From NCBI GenBank assembly GCA_932294295.1, contig OW028580.1, forward strand, positions 33,674,136 to 33,738,135: 64,000 nt of DNA. Reading direction: 5' to 3'. The notes below the pieces were generated by a model. It was not told the DNA's origin, did not search any database, and saw only the letters and a list, made by a program, of their open reading frames with translations. The stretch's first letter is position 1, and each line of letters starts with the position of its first letter. The translations under genes and the position numbers were made by a program. Of this stretch, positions 58,152 to 64,000 are shown one piece after another. Source of the stretch: Alitta virens (Eukaryota; Annelida; Polychaeta; Phyllodocida; Nereididae).

Positions 58152-59403
58152 ATGCAAGTCCAGCTACTTACTGCTGCAAAGGATATACTGCAAGAAGAAC
58201 AGAAACTGCAAGACGATGCAGAGAGGGCCACAAGAACAAGTGATGAAGATGACTTATTACAAATGCTGGTGCTGCACGAAGAAGAAGAAGAAGAAGAAGG
58301 TAAATGTGGGTGCGACCTTGGCTTCTAAGAAGACCTCTTTATGGGCAGTATGAAAAACGGATGGCTGAATTGACTGCAGAAGATGTGGATGGCTTCAAGA
58401 ATTTCATGAGGATGGAGCCTGACTTATTTCATGAAGTTCTTGCCAGAGTGGGACCTAGGATTACAAAGCAGGATACCTTTTGGAGGAGGGCCCTTGAACC
58501 TGGATTGAAACTGGCTATTACCTTGCGCTACCTGAGTATGGGCAACAGCTACATGTCTCTGCAGTATGGATTTAGGGTAGCCTTCAATACCATTTCTATC
58601 CTTGTCATCGAAGTCTGCAAGGCCATCATAGACGAGTACTCAGCTGAAGTGATGCGTTGTCCTGTAACCCCAGAAGCCTGGAAAGAAGTTGCCAATGGAT
58701 TCTACAACAGATGGAACTTCCCCCACTGTGTCGGCGCCATTGATAGGAAGCACGTTGCCATCAGATGTCCAAGGAAGTCTCGATCCCTTTTCTACAACTA
58801 CAAGGGATTTTTCTCTATTGTCCCACTGGCTGTAGTCGATGCTGAATACAAGTTCCTCTATGTTGACATTGGTGCCAGTGGATCAGTCTCAGATGCTGGA
58901 GTGTTTAGTCAGACAGAATTGAAGGAAGCGCTAGAAAGTGGGAACATTGGATTACCTGAACTAGATAACCTGCCTAATGATGACCGACCAACCAGTGCCT
59001 TACTTCATAGTTGGGGATGATGCCTTTAGACTGCAGACTTGGATGATGAAGCCTCTGCCTCACAGGAACATGACCTTGGAAGACCGAATCTTCAACTACA
59101 GACTTTCTAGAGCTAGACGGGTGGTAGGCCTAGAGAATGCCTTTGGACTTTTGGCTGCTAGGTTCAGGTGTCTCGAGGCTGAGGCTGAAGTATCCAACTG
59201 CGGAAGTGAATGCTGTGGACCAGGAAAATGCAGACACCCATGAGATCATCCAAGGTGCATGGAGGGAGAATGCCAATCTACCAGACATGAGAGATGTGTA
59301 CAGAGGCAACACCAACAGAGCAGCCAAGGAAATGCGGCAATACTTGGCCAAGTACGTCAACTCAGAAGCTGGGAGTGTAACATGGCAACAAGACAAGATT
59401 TGA
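58152..59403 (+). pseudogene. Harbinger DDE transposase of element 2, broken
   Basis: The first part (58152-58315, ending in a Glu run) shifts frame before WVRPWLLRRP. The next frame (to about 58985) has FMRMEPDLFHEV, the helical region and the catalytic core GAIDRKHVAIRCP / LYVDIGASGSVSDAGVF. A second shift near 58985 leads to [15 protein letters not shown] and [16 protein letters not shown]. Then about 30-40 residues present in element 1 (the region with CCLHNL) are deleted, with a third shift before the C-terminal part ending at 59403. The Asp, Asp and Glu of the core are still present, but the usual GKH Gly is Arg and one residue is inserted before the Glu. Not functional as it stands. 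Confidence 0.88.
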
Positions 59404-59679
59404 AAACAACACGAATGATGTAAGTTTTAACATTTAATTCTTAAGAAACTTCAGATATCTGCAGCACATAAGTGCAAAAAATACATAGCATTTAATAACA
59501 CAGCATATAATTATTGTCATGCAAACGTATGAAATACAGTTTACATGTAAAACAAAAATAATAATACAATATCCTCTAACTTTAAATGTAAAAAAGTTCA
59601 TTGTACTTTTGCAGGTGAAAATTACTCCGTTGTGGTAGTTGGAGGCGTGGGCACCGAAAAGGAGGAGTTATGGTCATCA

Positions 59680-61310
59680 TCACCAACCATCCCCCCCCCC
59701 CACACTAGTGTTCAGCAAGTAGCTGGTCAGTGACACATCCTGAGGCGTGCTACAATCAAGTGGTGAAAGGGAAGAACGATCGTGTGAAGGACCTGCAGTC
59801 AACCATGCCTGACTTATGATCGTCGAAGATGATGCAGTCGCAGGAGTGGGGATCGGTGCAGGCACAGGCGAAGGGGCAGACAACATGTGCGCCTGCGGCG
59901 CAGGGCCGGACGCAGAAGCGAACATCTGCGCAGCACGGCTGGAGGAATGAGCGAACATCTGGGCAGCAGGGCTGGAAGAATGAGCGAACATCAGCGCAGC
60001 AAGCACCAGTTGCTGTTGCTCCTGCAACTGGTGCTTGCGATTCACCTGCTTCAACTGCATGAGGTGCTGCATTGCTTGGGCCTGGTAATCCGACCAAGTG
60101 TCCGTGTCCATCTGCATGGCCTCGTGGTATATCATGTCTGTGAAAAACCTCTTCGACAAGCTGGTTGAGTCATTTGGCATCATCTTGGTCTGCATATCCC
60201 GCTGGAGATCGGTGGCTTTTTCAATCAGCTGGAAATAGGAAAGAACACAGCATTAGAGTAAGTCACATGGCAACTGCAACAGCATGTGCATTATTGACAA
60301 TGTAATGAAAAAGACACATCACCATACAGTGAACTCTGGAAGTGCCAAGAAACAAAGCTACCACTTTCTCCTATGGAAAAGCTACACAACTTTAAACTTT
60401 ACATTATCCTGATTATCATGACAACTGAAGCAGTATACTGACTTGAGTGACAGCTTGTGTAGTATATCCACCTCCACTACCTGCAAGGGTGGATGCATCA
60501 CAGTCCTGCTGATGATGACGAGGCTCGTGATGATGTCTGGACGTCTTCTTGCTTGGAGAAGGGGCCACCTTCTTGCTCCTGCTGCTGCCCTTGTAAGGCC
60601 CACCCTTGGACCTGCTGTTATCCGAATCCCTGCCATCATCTGATGTTTCCACAATGACCTCAGCATCAGTAGTGTCATCATCCTCAGTGGTACCTCTGTT
60701 GCTGGTGGACCTGCTTTTGGCCGATAAGCTGTGGGAAAGCTGACCACCTTTCTTCCTTTTCCCAGCATCAACCCTCTTGATGTGCCTTTCCAGATAGCCA
60801 ACATTTTCCATGATCCAGTTGTCCCGGTCTGTGAGGATTCTGGCCACCCCACCAGAAGGCTTCTTGGTTGGATCAGTAAGCTTCCCCACTGATGTCCGCA
60901 TGGAGTCGAACCACGTCTTCAGCTGCTGGGCTGTACAAGACAGCTCCTTCGCCTTCTGGTCAATTATTCTGGATTTTATGTCAATCCACTTGTACTCTGC
61001 AATATCCACGGTACCAGTCAGCAACATCTTGTTCCTGCTCTTCTGTCAGGTTCAGGGGTTCCTTCTTGTGCCTCTTCGCTTTTGGTGCCGGTGGCGGTGG
61101 AGCTGCAGCAGCAGTTACTGCAGCTTCAGCAGGTACTTCATCAGCAGCAGGTACATGTGGCCCAGGTAAATCCGGCATGACTTGCGGAGTTTGTGGTCTT
61201 GAATCTGTAGAGGTATTATTTGCTGCATCTTCTTCAACAGCAGGTGCAGGTTCCTCTTGCACAACAGTCTTCTTATTAGGACCCCTTCCTTTTCCTCTCC
61301 TAGGTGGCAT
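59680..61310 (-). pseudogene. Harbinger MADF/Myb-like protein of element 2, broken
   Basis: Starts at the ATG at 61310 (MPPRRGKGRGPNKK, an AT-hook-like basic start), then Pro/Ala-rich, then the start of the MADF domain (DVADWYR) where a small deletion and frameshift occur near 61010. The other frame continues with YKWIDIKSR, QLKTWFDSMRT, WIMENVGYLERHI, a Ser/Lys/His-rich region and a likely splice donor at 60442. A second exon (60228-59680) carries the C-terminal helix region (SKRFFTDMIYHEAMQM) and a Gln/Ala-rich end. The intron is absent from the element 1 homolog. Confidence 0.82.
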
Positions 61311-61398
61311 GGTGGTTATTCAAAACAACAGCAGTAGTAGCAAGGCTTTGGTAGAGTTCAGCAATCCAGAAGGTAATATCCAGAAGAAGTGGACGGTG

Positions 61399-61408
61399 CT
61401 ATTTATAC
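61399..61408 (-). promoter_or_regulatory. TATA box of the element 2 MADF gene
   Basis: GTATAAATAG on the minus strand lies about 90 bases before the ATG at 61310, close to the spacing seen for the MADF gene of element 1. Confidence 0.5.
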
Positions 61409-61963
61409 TAAGCCATCCGTACTCACTCCGTGTCAGTCTATCTGACACCGTGTTGACACCTTGTTCACTCCGGCCTCTCTTTATTGACCTCGTGTGACAC
61501 CGCGTACATAACGGGGATAACGGGGTCATTTAAATGACATGTAACCCGATCTCCTTGTTCACTCCGTGTTGACTCCATGTTGACTCCGTGTTGCCCCGTG
61601 TTCACTCGTGTGAAACCGTGTTGGTCCTTGTACTCTCCGGCATTTCACACCCGATTGACGCCGGACTTAGCCGGAGATCACACGAAGTATTCCAGAGTCA
61701 ATACAGAGATTCCCGAAGATCGGCGGAGTCTACTGGGAGTCTACACGGATCAACATGGATTAACACAGATTAAATGAATCCGGTACCTCCTGCATGAAAA
61801 ATTGAACCTGTTTAATTTTTCCCCATGGTCCCAGAGCGCCCCGGTCAATGCTGGACAATGCCGGATATGAACACAAGGTCTACATGGCATTACCCGGAGT
61901 ATGCCGGAGTTGTCCTCCGGGACGCGCCGGTGTCTCATCCGGCTATGTGTGAAGGGGCCTTAA

Positions 61964-64000
61964 GCACTTAGCCACTCTTCTGCTACTGCTTCTACTTCAA
62001 ATGGTGTGGTCTTAGATCTTAAGCCACTCTACTTCTTCTGCTCAATAATAGTGTGGTCTCAATTCAGAGCCACTCAACTTCAATGGAAAAATATCTTAAC
62101 TGCACTTACTTTCTCAACTCCTGAATAATGCATACTACAGTCACCGCTGAGTTGTCTACTTCTGCTCCTGACTTGCTCACAACCTGACAGATAGACGGTA
62201 GCTAAGCCCACTGATAACTAAAAAGCACCTAGCCTGAACTCTCGTATTTTTGCCCTCCCGGCCCTTATAAATGGAACCTTAAGCATGCTTCCTATGGGAT
62301 GTCAGAAAGGGCTAATTAGGGGTAGTTGCCTGGCAGGCCAGAGCCTTGGCCTGTCCAGCCACCTGCCTCTGGACCAATGGGCCAAAGTCTAGGGTATGCC
62401 ATAGGCAAAATAAGGAGCTGCCAGACTGATTGACAGATGCTGTCTTACTAAATATGGTAAGCTTGGGTTGACCGTTTTGCATGTTGATCCAGAGCCCCCC
62501 TTCCTCCCACGTGTCGTAAGGAGCTGGTCAGTTTATGATTACTCTAATTGATCAGGTCCAGCGTCCCTGGGTTATTGCTGCCTGCCCTTTCAAGGTCTCA
62601 TCTCTTCGCTCCATTGCCCAACTTGGATCCCCATAGGTTGTAATAAAGTTCCAATTTTGTGTAATAAAGTTCCCAATTTTGATTGTACTTGTTCATTAAT
62701 CATTTATCCCTGCACCTTTAATTCCTGGGAATTGTATAGTAGGGCACCATTTGCCCCGTCAAGGTAGGCTGCATTAGCATATGATTAGCTGATTGACTTT
62801 TTATGGTCATTGCTTGCTGCTGTGAATTTCCCTAGTGAATATGAGATATACTCTTTGATCTCCATGCCAAAATCAGGCATCTTGTTCCATAATTCTAGTC
62901 ATTTTACTCTTTTACTTACTAACTCTCCATTTATTCCAATTGTTTCCTAGTAATTTGTCTATTACACTCAGTTACTTCTTGTTTATTTATCACAACTTTT
63001 GTCATCTATTTTCCCAGATCATTAATTGTATGCTTTTCTTCCAGTTACCAATCTTAGTCTCCAGTCCATGGCATCCCTTCCATGCTTTTATCCGTTTGGC
63101 CTTCTGTTCTTATCCTTGTTGTTCCCAGATGCATGTTAGTGCACCCTGGTAATTTTAGTTACCTTCAATCATTACAATTCTTTGTACATAACTTTAATGT
63201 TCATTGTATCTTTTATCTATACCTAAAATTTGCCTGAGTATTCTTTCCAAGTTGAGGACAGGTTGGGGTCAGTTCAGCTTGGCTCTATGTAGGTCAAGTT
63301 GAGGTCATGTTGATATCTTCTCTGCATTTCTCACCAGGTGGTGCTATATGTAGGTCATGTTGAGGTTCTTGATCGTCTAAATTTAGGTCAAGTTGGATTC
63401 AATTCCACCCTTCAATTCAGGTGGTGCTGTATATGGGTCAAGTTGAGGTCATGTTCAGCTCTGCACTTGATCCCTCCTGTTGGGCAGCTGCTGCCGTCTT
63501 ATGGTGTAAGTAGTAGGCTCATGATTTTTCCAGGTCCAGGGTGTTCATCTCTGTTCATCTCCCTAGGTGGTTCCTGTGAGGTTTTCTGTGTTAGTTGCTG
63601 CTGCCCTCTGGTGCTGTGTGCTGTAGTTTCCTATGCATTCTCCTTATACTCAGGCTTACATCAACTATTACTCAAGTTTACCTTAATTACTGCATACAGA
63701 ACCTCTCTTGGTATAGTTTCAGGTTATTGGACTTTTACCAATCAAACACTCCCTTACCTGGCATTCTACATGACAATATACCCCACTGAAGTTTACTTAA
63801 ATGTACTGCTGTACTGTGTAAAATAGCACAAATCAAAAATGCTGAAAAGAATGACATGGTTCACTGTCTGTGATTCTAAGTATACACACAGACAACATAC
63901 AGATGTTTCACTCCCCTTTCCCGCCATTCAACTGACAGGTGCTGCCCTCTTTGGCCTGGTGTGGAACAGGCAGGGCTGTTGTATCATTTGTATGTGATAT
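61964..64000. other. Gene-free right end of the window
   Basis: It starts with the continuation of the GGTGTGGTCT/AGCCACTC tandem repeat (to about 62080). Two adjacent copies of a 21-22 bp unit with GTAATAAAGTTCC lie at about 62638-62680. From 63260 to 63470 phrases such as AGGTCA(A/T)GTTGAGGTC and GGTGGTGCTGTATATG recur without a fixed period. The 162-codon frame at 63338-63826 overlaps these repeats and has no recognisable domain. Confidence 0.45.

Larger units (their letters stand above)
57701..61960. mobile_element. Full-length PIF/Harbinger DNA transposon (element 2), coding genes decayed
   Basis: 4,260 bp between inverted repeats starting AGGCCCCTTCACACATAGCC, flanked by TAA at 57698-57700 and 61961-61963. 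It carries a transposase (+) and a MADF protein (-) in convergent orientation like element 1, with different but related ends. Subterminal stretches hold repeated ACACGG and CCGTGTTGAC-type units (57830-58080, 61430-61760). Both genes have frameshifts or deletions. It split a tandem repeat whose units continue on both sides. Confidence 0.92.

Noticed and set aside
63338..63826. A 162-residue gene at the right end
   Set aside because: The frame overlaps irregular GGTGGTGCTGTATATGGGTC-type repeats, has no recognisable domain and is Cys/Leu-rich in the way of random open frames.

Overview
This is a 64 kb piece of animal (metazoan) nuclear DNA. It is AT-rich and dense in repeats, and its genes are split into short exons with ordinary GT/AG introns. 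The gene set is a SCPEP1-type serine carboxypeptidase, a membrane protein with an IgGFc-binding-like domain and a DNDCDG motif, and tandem luciferase/4-coumarate-CoA-ligase-like acyl-CoA synthetases. Together with PIF/Harbinger and non-LTR elements, this suggests a marine invertebrate (a lophotrochozoan or an invertebrate deuterostome). I cannot name the species. Exon boundaries were placed by hand from splice motifs, reading-frame phase and family similarity. For the four host genes the summed exon lengths give an open frame ending in a stop.

Layout. 1-9.1 kb: repeats only (a perfect 50-bp-arm hairpin, a 9-bp minisatellite, tRNA-derived SINEs, palindromic MITEs and a Harbinger MITE inside a degenerate tandem array). 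9.2-17.4 kb, + strand: an 11-exon SCPEP1-like carboxypeptidase with a decayed LINE in intron 1. 17.4-19.9 kb: a second copy of the repeat block seen at 1-2.3 kb, plus MITEs. 19.95-32.1 kb, - strand: a six-exon IgGFc-binding-like type I membrane protein. 32.7-49.3 kb, - strand: acyl-CoA synthetase paralog A (11 exons), whose introns hold a 4.95 kb Harbinger transposon, a LINE fragment and a 2.7 kb dispersed repeat. 51.4-56.1 kb, - strand: paralog B with the same 11-exon structure. 57.7-62.0 kb: a second, decayed Harbinger transposon inserted in a tandem repeat. 62-64 kb: no gene seen.

How the parts relate. The two synthetases are a recent tandem duplication: exons 1-10 have identical lengths, intron 8 sequence is partly conserved, and divergence is patchy. 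Paralog A has lost consensus residues in the substrate-pocket motif. The mobile elements form a small system of their own. Two full-length Harbinger elements each carry a DDE transposase and a MADF-type DNA-binding protein in convergent orientation. A 539 bp MITE and a truncated relative share similar ends and similar subterminal repeat arrays. Element 1 has an intact MADF gene, intact terminal repeats and a target duplication, but its transposase has a single frameshift. The most unusual structures are the nested palindrome between the convergent genes of element 1, the perfect hairpin at position 105, and a foldback element inside a dispersed repeat that ends about 13 bp from a splice donor.
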